Positions 1 through 10,256 of a DNA stretch of 64,000 nucleotides are shown one piece after another; the first letter of the stretch is position 1; every line of letters begins with the position of its first letter. Source of the DNA: Angomonas ambiguus (taxonomy: Eukaryota; Euglenozoa; Kinetoplastea; Trypanosomatida; Trypanosomatidae); assembly GCA_019695575.1 (NCBI GenBank), contig JADNSB010000030.1, forward strand, positions 62,001 through 126,000, in the 5' to 3' direction. Position numbers and translations under genes: made by a program. The notes under the pieces are model-generated. The model worked only from the letters and a program-made list of their open reading frames with translations, did not search any database and was not told the origin of the DNA.

Positions 1-233
1 ACATCGTCGTACAGATGACGCTTTACGAAGGAAAGAAACCCGTCGCGGTCCGTGTAGACTACCTCGTTCGGCTTAAAAGACTCCACCACCGCGGCGGCCG
101 CTTCAGTGGGCACCAAGTGATCCGCATCCAGGTCGTTATAGATGGCGTCTGAAACTCGCTTCACTCCCTCTGCGATTTGCTTGTCTGTGAGTAATAATTT
201 CTCTTCCAGAGGCTTTGGAGCGGTGTTGGGCAT
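1..233 (-). CDS. N-terminal part of an unidentified protein, cut by the window edge
   Basis: An open frame begins at the ATG at 233 and runs off the left edge after 77 codons, so only the N-terminus is visible. It starts MPNTAPKPLEEKLLLTDKQ and continues with acidic, helical-looking sequence (YNDLDADHLVP, then an Ala-rich stretch and FKPNEVVYTDRDGFLSFVK). The DLDADHLVP stretch is vaguely EF-hand-like, but one weak loop is not enough to assign a family. Codon choice is like that of its neighbours. On the sense strand a pyrimidine tract (381-411) followed by an AG (375-374) lies upstream, which supports this as a real gene with a 5' UTR of about 140 bases. I do not recognise the protein. Confidence 0.6.
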   Translation of the reverse strand, partial: MPNTAPKPLEEKLLLTDKQIAEGVKRVSDAIYNDLDADHLVPTEAAAAVVESFKPNEVVYTDRDGFLSFVKRHLYDD

Positions 234-642
234 GATGGAAAATGTGGAGTGAATAATTCTGATAGTGATTTAAATGTGATTACGTCAGTGAAATAAATTC
301 TGGTTGTTGGTGCTGCTGTTACTTTGACGCTCTGTTATTCTACGATTGAGTACTTGATAAAAGTAGGTAGTGTCTATTAGTAAGAAGTAAATAAAAAAGA
401 GAAAACAAAATACGGTTACTTTGACAGTGGGAAACAATGTGGAAGTATAAATAATAATATTTAAGTCTATTTTAACACAGAACGAAAAATGTATTCTTAT
501 TATTATAAAAAAAAAAAAAAGAATTCAGCAGAATACAGGTGTTTAAAACACCAAAGAAAAAAAAAACGTAGAAATATAATCACGAAAAGAATTATAAATA
601 GCAGTGGTTTGTTGTTGTTGTTGTTTTTTATTATGATTATTT
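234..642. other. Intergenic spacer
   Basis: AT-rich spacer holding the 3' UTR of the 1098-residue gene and the trans-splicing signal of the next gene. The sense strand shows a pyrimidine tract at about 381-411 and a plausible AG acceptor at 374-375. An A14 run (about 507-520) lies nearer the upstream stop codon. No other element seen. Confidence 0.5.
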
Positions 643-3600
643 TTACCCTTCCCCCAACAGATCCACTTGACGCCAACGTTCCAAGTACACTTGTTTGGCC
701 GTGATCATGGCATGCAACCAGCGTTTGTAATGGGTGTTTGCCACACGGAATAAAGCCACACTTCGCTGTAGTTCGACTTCCTGCGGTGTTAACGTCCTCC
801 GATCCAATCCGTCCGCTGTAGGCCGTGTCGCCTTCTTTCCTTTTCCACTGGTGAGAGTTTCCTGTGGTGGGTTTAAAGTAGAGGGGGTGTGATAGCACTG
901 ATGATACAGAGCACTCTGTCGGTTCACCATCTGTTTCTCCAGACTCTTTTCGTTCATGCCGTACGCGATGAGAAAGGTAGCGTGATGAAGCCAGGGAAAG
1001 GCGGTGGAGGCAGACGACGACGGCGACGACGGCAGCACCTCATGGCCACCACTGGTACTCTTCCCTAGTCGGTTGCGCTTCTTGGAAAGGGTTTTTTGAT
1101 GCGGAAAGTAACGAAGATACACTCGCATCACCTCACTTCCGGTCACGGGTCGGCGGGACTCTGATGGCAACTCTGTCCTAACCTTCTCCGTCCCTGGGGT
1201 AGGGTCTTGATCGGGGGAGTGAAGAAGGGCGGCGGAGGCGTCTCCCATCGTGGGGGCGACAGGGTCTGCCGCAACGCCTACACTCCTACTCAAAGCCACA
1301 GAGTCATCTTCCGTATTCTCTCCCTTCTCCTCTCCCTCCTCCCTTTCTGAGGAAGTGGACAGAGAACAAACTGAAAGATTGTCAGCATCGACGTCCTCCT
1401 CATTACAGAGGTTCAGCTTGGTATTGATCACCCCCGCGAGGTAGTTCCAAAATTGGGTAACTAGGTTGTGTATCACAGGCGAAGCGAAAGAGACGCCTTC
1501 CGTTTTACCCACGGGAGGGGAAGAAAATTGATCTACCAGATACGAAAGCCGACGAATATCCGATTGAAACTGCGGCAGCAACGTAAACAAAGTTTCCTTT
1601 ACCTTGTGCTCCAGGGGGTTCTGTGGGCCCACAGCGGTTTTTTCCTTCGTTGAGGAAAAATCTTTCTCGGCGGATGAGGGGTCTTGAGAAAGGTGTGGGG
1701 AGACGCCAGTCCTTTCAAGGGATTCTCTTTCAGAAACCGTTTCGGCCTCCTCCCCCGCCTCGTCCAATACAAGGCAGTTGATTTCCTCCTCCCCCTCTTC
1801 CTTGTCCATGTGCTCTGTTTTCTCCTCTTCTATCACCGGGGTCTCGGTCTCCTTGTTAACAGATGCTATTGCTTTCCTCTCCTCTGCCGAAAACACCCCA
1901 TTGAAGAATTTGGCAAAGTTCAACGCTACATTCCTTCCTACACTGTTGGTCGGCAATCCCAAGTAGAATTCCTCTGGCCACTCCTCTTCCAGTGGGGGCA
2001 TCTTCTTTCGAAGTCGGTCCATCACCTCCACAATATCCGTCTTGTTTGCTCTAGTCAATGACTGGTCCAGTTGTGTCTTCAATGCGTTTACCGAAGGTGG
2101 GCGGACTTGGTAGTAACCGTCGGCGATGTCACACACTTCAACATCTTCCAAATTTTTCAATACCGAAGACTGTTGCCCTAAAAGGTGATTCAGAAACAGA
2201 GACGGTGACTTACACAGCAGTGCAACCGGCTGAGAAGCGAAGGAGAAGCCGTCGTCTTTCTTCAGCACAGGAGACAGAGTCTGTGTAACGTGAGAAGCGG
2301 CGGTACATGCCGTGGTGGGACAGATCTTTTCACTCGACGGTTCCCAACACCCCAACGAGGAAGCAAACTTCCCCAGCAGTCTCTGTTTAATCGTATTACA
2401 CTGTACGACGGAAGACATCAGTCGCTGTACCGCCCCTTCCTTGACTCCAGTGAAATCAACCGTGTGGAGGGGACTTGCGGTTTCAACAGTGGGGCAGCGA
2501 AAGTGACGTCGTCGTTCCTCTGCATACCACGCATCCAACCGTCGCAGGACTTGATCCATCGTGATGACGGTACAGAAGTGATTTTCCTCCTTCTCCGGGG
2601 TGACACCGTAGGAGAATTGACGGAGATCAAGAGGATCGAAGCGGAAGGTACCCGTATACCGCCATCCCCTCTGATGAGCATTACGAATCCAGGAGAGAAA
2701 CGCGTCCTTGATCGTTTCCCCACCCTCCTGAAACACCGAATCCACCGCCTCCCCCTTCTCTAACCACCTCTCCGACTCGGTTGTCTGTTGCAACACCAAT
2801 TCTTCAAACACTACCAAGCCTTTTTCTTTATATTTTTCCATATCAAAGTGTTCCTGTAGCGCTTGGTAAATAACGGTGTTGATGGGATGTGCGTTTTCCT
2901 CTCCGTGATGATAGTTGTGCAATAAGTTTCCATCCTTACTTATCGTTTTCGCCTCCATTTCCATCCGAAAATCGAACGGGAAACACCAACGTTGAAAGAA
3001 CAAAGATTGGAGCACTACCGCAGTGGTGAGAAAATGAACTTTTGCGGAGCCGACGTCCTGAAGTACCAACTTTTTCTTGGAGATGGTGGACTCCACCTGA
3101 TACAGATGCTTCTGTACCCCTTCCACTGCCCCCTCTCCTGGTCCACGTGGAGGGAGAGAAAGGTGCGATCCTTCGTGGGGAGGAAACGTATGAACGATGA
3201 GCGTCGACGCAGTAGAGTCCCCTGTTTCTTTTTCTTCCTTCTCCACCGCACCCTCCACTATCGAGTCACGCGTAAAGAAGTGCGGGGGTACCACCGTAGA
3301 GAGCGAGGTCTCGTCATTAAACAGGGCAAAGTCCTCTTCTCGAATCGCCACCACCAAGAGCTGTTCCGGGTGAGGGGCACACACTGTCTTTGCATAGGCC
3401 GCACCCTCCGGTCGGGAGACAAAGGTGCGCCACTGGGGGACGGCGTGCTCTGACCAGCGACTGGCGATATCAGTGAGGAAGGAACCCTCCGTAGAGGGCG
3501 ACGCACTCTCCTTCCCTCCTTTATTCAAGTTAACTGCGGCGAGAGAGGAGCGAACGTGGTCCAGCGTCTCGTAGTGGTAGAGGGTACTCCAGTCTATGAA

Positions 3601-3939
3601 CACCAGCTCCTCCGAGCCTGCGGGACCCCATCCTGGTAAAGGGGCGAACGCTCCTTTCAAAACGGTGTTCCCTGTGCCAGGTAAGAAAAGAGGGTTGGTG
3701 GTATCTTGTGGTAGGCTATCCTTACAGTGATGTTTGCAGAGGATTTGAAGCTTACGGAAGAGAAAAGAGTAAAGCGCTGTGTTCTTTTCTTTAAGTTTCC
3801 TTTGCAGTTCCGCTTCATTTTTCTTCCTTGTTGGCTTTTTGGTTGCTTCTGGAATATCGTAGTAATACTGGTACGCCGCTTGTGGGGTAGTGAAGACGAG
3901 CATAGTGTGAACCGTTGCCGGTTCCGTATCGTTCGACAT
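643..3939 (-). CDS. Large conserved-looking protein of unknown function (1098 aa)
   Basis: An uninterrupted frame from ATG at 3939 to TAA at 643. I do not recognise a named domain. The N-terminal third has a basic, helical stretch (KKPTRKKNEAELQRKLKEKN) and well-structured looking sequence around LVFIDWSTLYHYETLDHVRS. The middle is mixed and includes Cys-containing segments. From about residue 690 to 960 it is acidic and low in complexity, with many Glu and Ser runs and a gap-prone look. The C-terminus returns to helical sequence (VELQRSVALFRVANTHYKRW). There is no signal peptide or membrane segment. The start is supported by a pyrimidine tract upstream (sense of 3983-4010) and an AG close to the ATG at 3946-3947, giving a very short 5' UTR. 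It is probably a kinetoplastid-specific protein; the function cannot be inferred. Confidence 0.8.
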   Translation of the reverse strand: MSNDTEPATVHTMLVFTTPQAAYQYYYDIPEATKKPTRKKNEAELQRKLKEKNTALYSFLFRKLQILCKHHCKDSLPQDTTNPLFLPGTGNTVLKGAFAPLPGWGPAGSEELVFIDWSTLYHYETLDHVRSSLAAVNLNKGGKESASPSTEGSFLTDIASRWSEHAVPQWRTFVSRPEGAAYAKTVCAPHPEQLLVVAIREEDFALFNDETSLSTVVPPHFFTRDSIVEGAVEKEEKETGDSTASTLIVHTFPPHEGSHLSLPPRGPGEGAVEGVQKHLYQVESTISKKKLVLQDVGSAKVHFLTTAVVLQSLFFQRWCFPFDFRMEMEAKTISKDGNLLHNYHHGEENAHPINTVIYQALQEHFDMEKYKEKGLVVFEELVLQQTTESERWLEKGEAVDSVFQEGGETIKDAFLSWIRNAHQRGWRYTGTFRFDPLDLRQFSYGVTPEKEENHFCTVITMDQVLRRLDAWYAEERRRHFRCPTVETASPLHTVDFTGVKEGAVQRLMSSVVQCNTIKQRLLGKFASSLGCWEPSSEKICPTTACTAASHVTQTLSPVLKKDDGFSFASQPVALLCKSPSLFLNHLLGQQSSVLKNLEDVEVCDIADGYYQVRPPSVNALKTQLDQSLTRANKTDIVEVMDRLRKKMPPLEEEWPEEFYLGLPTNSVGRNVALNFAKFFNGVFSAEERKAIASVNKETETPVIEEEKTEHMDKEEGEEEINCLVLDEAGEEAETVSERESLERTGVSPHLSQDPSSAEKDFSSTKEKTAVGPQNPLEHKVKETLFTLLPQFQSDIRRLSYLVDQFSSPPVGKTEGVSFASPVIHNLVTQFWNYLAGVINTKLNLCNEEDVDADNLSVCSLSTSSEREEGEEKGENTEDDSVALSRSVGVAADPVAPTMGDASAALLHSPDQDPTPGTEKVRTELPSESRRPVTGSEVMRVYLRYFPHQKTLSKKRNRLGKSTSGGHEVLPSSPSSSASTAFPWLHHATFLIAYGMNEKSLEKQMVNRQSALYHQCYHTPSTLNPPQETLTSGKGKKATRPTADGLDRRTLTPQEVELQRSVALFRVANTHYKRWLHAMITAKQVYLERWRQVDLLGEG

Positions 3940-4527
3940 TACACACTACGTCCAAAGAGTGTAATTAAATTAACGGAATTATTAAAAAAAAGGTAGGAAA
4001 AAATGTAAAGTTTAAACTTTTCTGTGAAGTAAAATGATGTAAGAAAAAATTAAAGTAGTAATCTATGATGTGTTTGATTTTATAAAAAATGTGTCTGAGT
4101 GCCTTTTTCCGGTTAAAAAACAAGAAAAGGTGATGGTATATGTAACTTACAACTTTTTAGTTATTGCGTGTTTGACTTTAACGGGGTTGTCTTATTCTTA
4201 GGTTATACAAAGCGAAAAAAATAAATAAAAAAGAGGAAAGAGGGTAAAATTATTGAAAACAACGAATGAGTTGCATTGCTATCTTTCTTTTTTATTCATT
4301 CTGTATATACAACTACAGAAAAGATAAAGAAATAATAATTAAATAATTGATGAGTTGAAAAAAGAGTATATAAAACAAAGAAAAAAATTATGTGATATGA
4401 ATTCAAAAACTACTACTGTAAACACCAAACTCCTGGCATTTTCACCCGCATGTGTCCCTTATTTGCTTCTTCTTTTTCCTTTTTTCCTCCTTTTTTTTTT
4501 TTTGTTCAATGTTTCTTTTATTATTAT
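3940..4527. other. Intergenic spacer
   Basis: AT-rich spacer of 588 bases. Next to the downstream gene the sense strand carries a T/C-rich tract (3983-4010). The remainder has scattered homopolymers, including a long T run on the plus strand near 4489-4503. No gene-like frame or structured repeat was seen. Confidence 0.5.
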
Positions 4528-5823
4528 TTAGTAAAAGGGCTTAAATCGCTGCATTCTCCAGCGCCATTTGGTTCTCGCGGGTGGCAGAAGCGGTGTACGC
4601 ATCCACGTCGTCACACACCCATTCCCCATCTGCATATCACTATCTAACTTATGAATCACCCACCGCGATAAGTGCGGCAGCGTCACCTTCATGAAGCCTT
4701 CTCGCATAAACGGAGGGATGTGGTCGGTGCCCTTCTCACGGTACTTGAAGTAGCCCCACGTATCCCAAGGGTGACCCTCAATGTAGCTGTCCGGGACCCC
4801 AAAGTAGGTGTACTCCCGCACCGACCCCTGCTGCCGTATCTGAGCGGTAGGGTCGGTGCTCATCTCCATATCAGAGAACAGCACCAGACTGGGCTCGTAC
4901 TTGGCGAGGGCGGCTTGATTTTTCATTCGGATGATTGGATTGGGCTTGAACTCGGCCTGCTTGTGGGGAGGGATGACGAGGAGGTAGGGGTTTGTGTTGG
5001 GCTTCTCGTGAGTGTGAATGATGGGGACCGGTAGTTTGCCGGTTTCGTTTAACAAGGCCCCAAACTTTCCGGTTTTGGCCCCCAAGAAAAGAATAGGGGC
5101 CTTTTTGGCTTTGGAGTCGTCGATCAAGGCATGTCGCTCCGCCAAGTAATCCGCTACTCCATTCACTAATTCCTTCGAGTACACCATGCTCTGTGCGGTG
5201 ATCATGCACAGGTAGGAAAGGGCATTAAATGGCTGATAGTAGTTCCAAAACAAGCTGAACCACTCCTCAAAGCTCATCTGCGTCTCCCGCTTCACATCAC
5301 AGCGGTCTAACGGGAGGCGAGAGATGTCCTCCAGCGAGGAGAACAATCCCTGCCGCCACCACAACGGTTTTTTGAGGTTCAACGCCTTCAGCGCCCCTTC
5401 GTAGGTGGGGGCATAGCGAGGGTAAAACATGCGCTCCATCTCAGCGTAGTCGATGTTTTCTTGTTTTAAAAAGTTAGTTCCGAGGTGTTCGGCGTAGAGC
5501 ATACCAATCGCCTGTAGGTGACCCTCCTTGCTGCGCTTATCGGCCACCTGAAGCCGTTCTCGGAGGTTGTCAAACTTATTGGGGTCGAACCTGGGATTGA
5601 CGGAGCCGGTTAGCTGGACAAACTTTGCCTCCGCCGTCTTGCTATGAAATCGATTGGCAGGAGGGACCTCAAAGGTGTAGCCCTTGATGGAAGAGATTTT
5701 ATCGTAGACGGTTTGTTTGTCCTCGGAGGTGTGTTGAATACCCAGCATGGTAGCCGTACCGAACTTGGAGGTGTCGCTGGGGGGCTCTTTTGGCGCATTC
5801 TCCTTTGAACCATCCGAGGCCAT
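4528..5823 (-). CDS. Methyltransferase-fold-like protein, probably catalytically degenerate (431 aa)
   Basis: The C-terminal half looks like a divergent Rossmann methyltransferase. After a helical region (FEEWFSLFWNYYQPFNALSY) comes ILFLGAKTGKFGALLNETG, in the place of the SAM-binding glycine motif, then a strand and loop ending IIHTHEKPN. Later come LVLFSDMEMS and a segment rich in aromatic residues (YTYFGVPDSYIEGHPWDTWGYF). The glycine loop is changed from the usual GxGxG, so activity is doubtful. The N-terminal 100 residues are disordered, with a conserved-looking RFDPNKFDNLRERL segment. There is an ATG nine codons upstream at 5850. However, the first AG after the pyrimidine tract lies between the two ATGs (5842-5843), so the mRNA should begin after the first one and I chose 5823. 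The family assignment is inference from motif shape. Confidence 0.6.
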   Translation of the reverse strand: MASDGSKENAPKEPPSDTSKFGTATMLGIQHTSEDKQTVYDKISSIKGYTFEVPPANRFHSKTAEAKFVQLTGSVNPRFDPNKFDNLRERLQVADKRSKEGHLQAIGMLYAEHLGTNFLKQENIDYAEMERMFYPRYAPTYEGALKALNLKKPLWWRQGLFSSLEDISRLPLDRCDVKRETQMSFEEWFSLFWNYYQPFNALSYLCMITAQSMVYSKELVNGVADYLAERHALIDDSKAKKAPILFLGAKTGKFGALLNETGKLPVPIIHTHEKPNTNPYLLVIPPHKQAEFKPNPIIRMKNQAALAKYEPSLVLFSDMEMSTDPTAQIRQQGSVREYTYFGVPDSYIEGHPWDTWGYFKYREKGTDHIPPFMREGFMKVTLPHLSRWVIHKLDSDMQMGNGCVTTWMRTPLLPPARTKWRWRMQRFKPFY

Positions 5824-6289
5824 ACGACGTGTTTTGTATCCCTCGTTCATCGTAGCGGGGAGGGGAAAAACGTGAAGGAATAAATGATATGTACTTGCTT
5901 TATTATACTTCTTCTTTTTTTCTTTCTTGTATTAGGATTACTACTGGTTAAGGTAAGTATTATGATGTCACCCGGGGTAGGAAGGGAGACGGGTAATACT
6001 ATTACACGATTAACGAAGCCTATTAAGAGCTGTTAGAGCACACATCGTGTTGTTGAACCAATAATATTAGTAAGAGAGAGCGAAAAGAGGGGTAAAAAAA
6101 AAAATGTTTAGCACCTACTCTTCAAACAAAAGATACCAAAATGCAATGCGACAAGAAAACATGAAAACAATAAAAAAAAAAAACTTAACAGTGGAATTTT
6201 AAAAAAATAAAATGAAATATATTGCATTAACGTCACGAAAGAAAGTGCGCTTTTAATTCTTCCGTTTTAAGACGTTTACGAATAGTTAT
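5824..6289. other. Intergenic spacer with splice signal
   Basis: Contains the 3' UTR of the helicase and the trans-splice region of the methyltransferase-like gene. The sense strand reads as a C/T-rich tract immediately upstream of the 5850 ATG (5851-5876), and the first AG after it is at 5842-5843. The rest is AT-rich with A runs near 6100 and 6170-6183. No other feature seen. Confidence 0.5.
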
Positions 6290-9200
6290 TTATTCAAAAG
6301 AAAAGTGTAGATTCTTTTTTTCATCTTCACTTTCGGGGTCTGAATCACTTTCCAGAATTACTCCCATGGCACCACCCTCTTGGGGTTTCGCGGCCGACGG
6401 TTTGGAAAAGTTGAACATGGCGTTCTTCGTACTTTCCTGCGCCTTCATGATACCGTTTCCGCTGTGTTGCAGTACACTCTGCATGGCGTCCTCAGCCAGC
6501 GGTACAGGCGGGCGGGCGGTGGCCCAACAGTAGGCACTCGGTCGACTCCCTTGCGGTCCGAGAGGCTGCCTAGTTCCTTCCTCGATGCGCTGCATCAGCG
6601 ACGTCAACCCACTCTGAAGCAGATTAGGAATGAGCTGTGGATTGGCTTTAAAGTTGTCGGGAATCCCAAAATCGCAGCCGACGGACTCGAGGTGTTCGGC
6701 GATGGCCTCCTTGTCCTCTGCCCGGACCCGTCGCTCTACCTGTAGCTGTAGTACACACATCCTAGCACAGATAATACGACGGAGCTGAAGAATCTGCTGT
6801 GAGGTCAGTTTATCGCACTCTAGCGAGGCGGTCGTCTGCATGTAGGTGACACTAAACAGAACACTACCACTCTCCACCGGCTCATACACGACGCGATGGG
6901 AAAAGACAAGCACTAGAACGTTAAACAGGGTGGGATTGATCTGCGAGGCGAACGTACACATCAGTCGGTTGTACATGGTGAAGAGGGAGAGGGGGACACA
7001 AATATTGCGATACCTCCACGGGCACACCGTCGGCACGAACTGATCCCTTACACAATTCATTTTAATAAACACCCCACGGCCGACAAAACCTCTCCGGATC
7101 GCCGCCTCCCCATCGCGTTCAACGTAGACGGCCCATTGCATGTGGGCTGCGATGTTCAACGCATTCAACAAGGCAGCGGACTTTTTCATTTGAGCCCGTA
7201 ACACGTCGATATCATCGATATCAGGGAACGGGAGCTCGGCCGCCACTTGCTCCTTCATTTGCTTCACTAAATTGAGAATATCAATAATACGAGTTCGACT
7301 CAAAAAGCGCTCCTCACACCACTGCACTTGGGCGTCCTCGGAGAGCCCATCCCGCTGCATATCCAAGTACTCCAGTACCGCCGACACACACGAGATGATA
7401 TCGCTGTTGTGCTCACCTTGGTACGACCGCATCACCGCAGAGACCCTATCGCTGTACTTTTTCTTTTCCTCTCGGTCCGAAATGTCGTAAGGAACGTAGA
7501 AAGGACTACGACAGGCCTCCACCGAGGCCATGTAAATTCCAAGCACTGGCATTCCAAAGAGTAGAGAGTAGAACACGGTCGCACCCGCCTCAATGCAGGT
7601 AGGGACAATCGAGGCGATGAGTCCTTTGATCGTCATCTGATACTCCTTCTCAATAAGACTCTGGGTGTAGAGGGCTACCTTGCGGTTCGCATCCACTGGA
7701 TCGTCTTCGGTGTTACTTCCTTCCGCCAACTTCTTGTTATTGGCCAAAGTGGCGGCAAGGGGCTCCGCAAACACCCCATTCCACTGCGCAGAGGCATTGG
7801 TGAGTTGGTCGTTCGCGGGCACCACCGTCTCCGAGGCGGCTAGTTCGTCATCCTTGGGGAACAAGAACCCGCCATCGCGAAGGGTCAAAAGACTGTGCTG
7901 TACGCCGATCTGCCTTGGTTTCTCGCGGCAGAGGGCAAACATGGCCAAAGGGGAGGAGGTGATTTGTAGAGAGTGCAGCACGAGCTCGTGAAGTACCGAG
8001 TTCGCCACGGGGTTGTCGGTTTCGTCGAGTGTACTACTTTGCTCCTTCCCCACCATACTGAAGAAAAATCCCGGTTGCACACGCCCAATCCGTCCACGGC
8101 GCTGGTGATAGTTGTTGGGACTCTCCCAGAGCAGTTGAAGCGGAGGAAAGGCGACCGAGTAGGAGTTCTTCTCGGTCACCATGGGTCGTTTACAGGTGCC
8201 AGAGTCAATCACAAAGACGACATCGGGGAGGGTTAAACTCACCTCGGCAATGTCTGTAGCCACGTATACTTTTTTACGCGTAAAGGTTTCTCTCGCCAGC
8301 TCGGCCTGAATGACGGAGAGATCCACATCCCTGTACCAGGCAATAGGGTCCAGCTGCTCTCCCAGATGATCCTTTATCCACTTTGTAATGTGCTCGACGG
8401 GTGTCCGTCCGGGTAAAAAAACAAGAATACTGTGCTGTGGGGCGGCGTGCTGGGCGAGGAAGCGTAGCGTTTCCTTCACCATCAGCATAATGTGTTGAAG
8501 TTGAAGCGAAGTGACCACGGAGTCATTGCGTACCTCGGGGGCCAAGTAGGTGCAACCCACCAGCTTCGCAATCTCTTCCGCGTTGTAGGTGTGAATAGGG
8601 TACATAATTTTGGTATTACTGTACTCCTCCACCGTTAAAGGGGCCTCGAAAAAGCTCCTCCACTGATCCATCACGGCGGAAGCACTACACAAAATAAGTT
8701 TAAACTTTTTCGGGTACTTTAGAAGGGCCAACTTCAGAATCAGAACCATCAGCTCCACCTCCGCCGACCGTTCGTGAATTTCATCAATGAAAATATGAGT
8801 AAACCCAATGTTCTCTGGGGAACGCCAGAGTAGGTAGAGAAACAGGGTATAGTTGGTGACGTACATGAGAGGGGTCTCGCCCATCTCCCCAACGTGTTCG
8901 CCACGGACCGAGTAGCCGACCGTTTTCCCCACGTCCTCCCCGAGAAGTTGAGCAACACGCTGAGCAAGGTTGATCGTCGCCGTGCGGCGGGGCTGGGCGC
9001 TCACAATCTTCGCATCTGGGTAAGTGTCTAGCACTTTCTTCGGTACCAAGGTACTCTTGCCCGTGCCGGTATCGGTCACAATGAACACTACGTCATTCTT
9101 TTCGATGAGTTCATAACATTCATCAACGTTGATGGTGCCCAGCACTTTATGAACCTTTGGTTGTGTCTCTGCCCCCTCCTCCTCCCCCATCTTGGCGTAC

Positions 9201-9745
9201 TCTGTCTTGAAGCGCTCCAACACCTCCGGATCTGGGTCGTGCTTGGGCGGAGGTAGAGGAGCGGTCTCCTCTGCTCTTTGGGCCGCTCTCTCCTGCTGTC
9301 GGTCGCCTCCTCGCCCGCCTCTCCCACGTCCACGGCGGTCCGAGTTATCCCCACCACGGCCCCCACGACGATCACGGGGGTGGTGTGGATTGTGGTTGTG
9401 TGGAGGGTAGTGATTGCCATTGTGGTGTCCCCCCTGTTGTGAGTTTTCCCCTCTTTCCACGTGATTCCCTTGAGAGGTGTTTCCACGGCCTCGATGATTT
9501 CTGCGGTCTGGATAAGGGTGAGACCGACCTCGCGATCCTCCGCCGCGGGACCCCTCCTCCGCAGGGGCAGCACTGCGCGGTGCGGGGCGGGAGGCGAGGG
9601 CCTGCTGGAGCTGCTGTACTCCCTCCGGCGGACCATTTCTCCAAGCACTCTCCCTTGGAAGAGGATTCGCCTGTTGTGGTCCTGACTGGGAGACAATCGC
9701 AGGGTCCTGAAATTGAGTACGACCCGAATTATTCTGGTGTTGCAT
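6290..9745 (-). CDS. DExH-box (DEAH/RHA type) RNA helicase with RGG-rich N-terminus (1151 aa)
   Basis: A superfamily 2 RNA helicase that should unwind RNA or remodel RNA-protein complexes using ATP. Motif I (TGTGKST) lies near residue 223, followed by QPRRT (motif Ia). Motif II is DEIH near residue 321, motif III is CSASA where SAT is usual, and motif VI (QRRGRIGR) is near residue 547. The C-terminal half is long, as in the DEAH/RHA group with its winged-helix and ratchet regions. Residues of about 60-150 are rich in RGG, RG, His and Asn, which is typical of an RNA-binding or methylated tail. The open frame continues upstream to 9901, but through a TTG codon and across the pyrimidine tract and AG at 9799-9843. 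I therefore placed the start at the first ATG after that acceptor. Whether it acts in the cytosol, nucleus or mitochondrion is not evident. Confidence 0.9.
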   Translation of the reverse strand: MQHQNNSGRTQFQDPAIVSQSGPQQANPLPRESAWRNGPPEGVQQLQQALASRPAPRSAAPAEEGSRGGGSRGRSHPYPDRRNHRGRGNTSQGNHVERGENSQQGGHHNGNHYPPHNHNPHHPRDRRGGRGGDNSDRRGRGRGGRGGDRQQERAAQRAEETAPLPPPKHDPDPEVLERFKTEYAKMGEEEGAETQPKVHKVLGTINVDECYELIEKNDVVFIVTDTGTGKSTLVPKKVLDTYPDAKIVSAQPRRTATINLAQRVAQLLGEDVGKTVGYSVRGEHVGEMGETPLMYVTNYTLFLYLLWRSPENIGFTHIFIDEIHERSAEVELMVLILKLALLKYPKKFKLILCSASAVMDQWRSFFEAPLTVEEYSNTKIMYPIHTYNAEEIAKLVGCTYLAPEVRNDSVVTSLQLQHIMLMVKETLRFLAQHAAPQHSILVFLPGRTPVEHITKWIKDHLGEQLDPIAWYRDVDLSVIQAELARETFTRKKVYVATDIAEVSLTLPDVVFVIDSGTCKRPMVTEKNSYSVAFPPLQLLWESPNNYHQRRGRIGRVQPGFFFSMVGKEQSSTLDETDNPVANSVLHELVLHSLQITSSPLAMFALCREKPRQIGVQHSLLTLRDGGFLFPKDDELAASETVVPANDQLTNASAQWNGVFAEPLAATLANNKKLAEGSNTEDDPVDANRKVALYTQSLIEKEYQMTIKGLIASIVPTCIEAGATVFYSLLFGMPVLGIYMASVEACRSPFYVPYDISDREEKKKYSDRVSAVMRSYQGEHNSDIISCVSAVLEYLDMQRDGLSEDAQVQWCEERFLSRTRIIDILNLVKQMKEQVAAELPFPDIDDIDVLRAQMKKSAALLNALNIAAHMQWAVYVERDGEAAIRRGFVGRGVFIKMNCVRDQFVPTVCPWRYRNICVPLSLFTMYNRLMCTFASQINPTLFNVLVLVFSHRVVYEPVESGSVLFSVTYMQTTASLECDKLTSQQILQLRRIICARMCVLQLQVERRVRAEDKEAIAEHLESVGCDFGIPDNFKANPQLIPNLLQSGLTSLMQRIEEGTRQPLGPQGSRPSAYCWATARPPVPLAEDAMQSVLQHSGNGIMKAQESTKNAMFNFSKPSAAKPQEGGAMGVILESDSDPESEDEKKNLHFSFE

Positions 9746-9798
9746 TCTTCTGCTAGTGGGGTAACTTTGTAGATTTACTGGTTGATCTATTTGTTTTG

Positions 9799-9843
9799 CT
9801 TCAAAGTAGGAAAAGGGAAAAGGGGGGGAAAAAAAAGAAAAAG
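9799..9843 (-). promoter_or_regulatory. Trans-splice acceptor region of the helicase gene
   Basis: On the sense strand an almost pure pyrimidine tract (9806-9843) is followed by ACTTTGAAG, with the AG at 9799-9800. It lies inside the upstream open frame, so the mRNA would begin at about 9798. The first ATG after it is at 9745, leaving a 5' UTR of about 53 bases before counting the spliced leader. Confidence 0.55.
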
Positions 9844-10256
9844 GTAATTTAGCGGCATTTTCCTTTATGAGCTTACTGCATTCATTCCTATGGAAAAGCA
9901 ACTAAAGCAAAGGTCATTCATATAGAGAAGCACACACGCATTTAATGTTACTTTGCAACAAAATGAAATTCGTGTGAATGATACTTATTACAATATAAAG
10001 AATAATTATCCAAACGGAAAGGGGTAAAAAAAAAAAAAATGTAGAAAAAAGGAGGAAATGTACAGAAAATTATCTCCGTCATCTTGTTTAAATTAATTAT
10101 GTCTTTCTTGATTTAATTCATTTATAGCTAGGTAAAGGAGGTAAATACGAGAAGGTAGAACTCCGTGGGTTTTTTTTTTTTTTAGGTAATTAGTTAACTA
10201 AGGCAGCAACCTCTCGTTCCATTTCAGCCTGAGCAAAAGAAAAGAGACAAGAGCCA
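9844..10256. other. Intergenic spacer
   Basis: AT-rich spacer upstream of the helicase splice signal, mostly the 3' UTR of the ATP-grasp gene. It has A and T homopolymers at about 10027-10039 and 10170-10183. No coding frame or repeat of note. Confidence 0.5.
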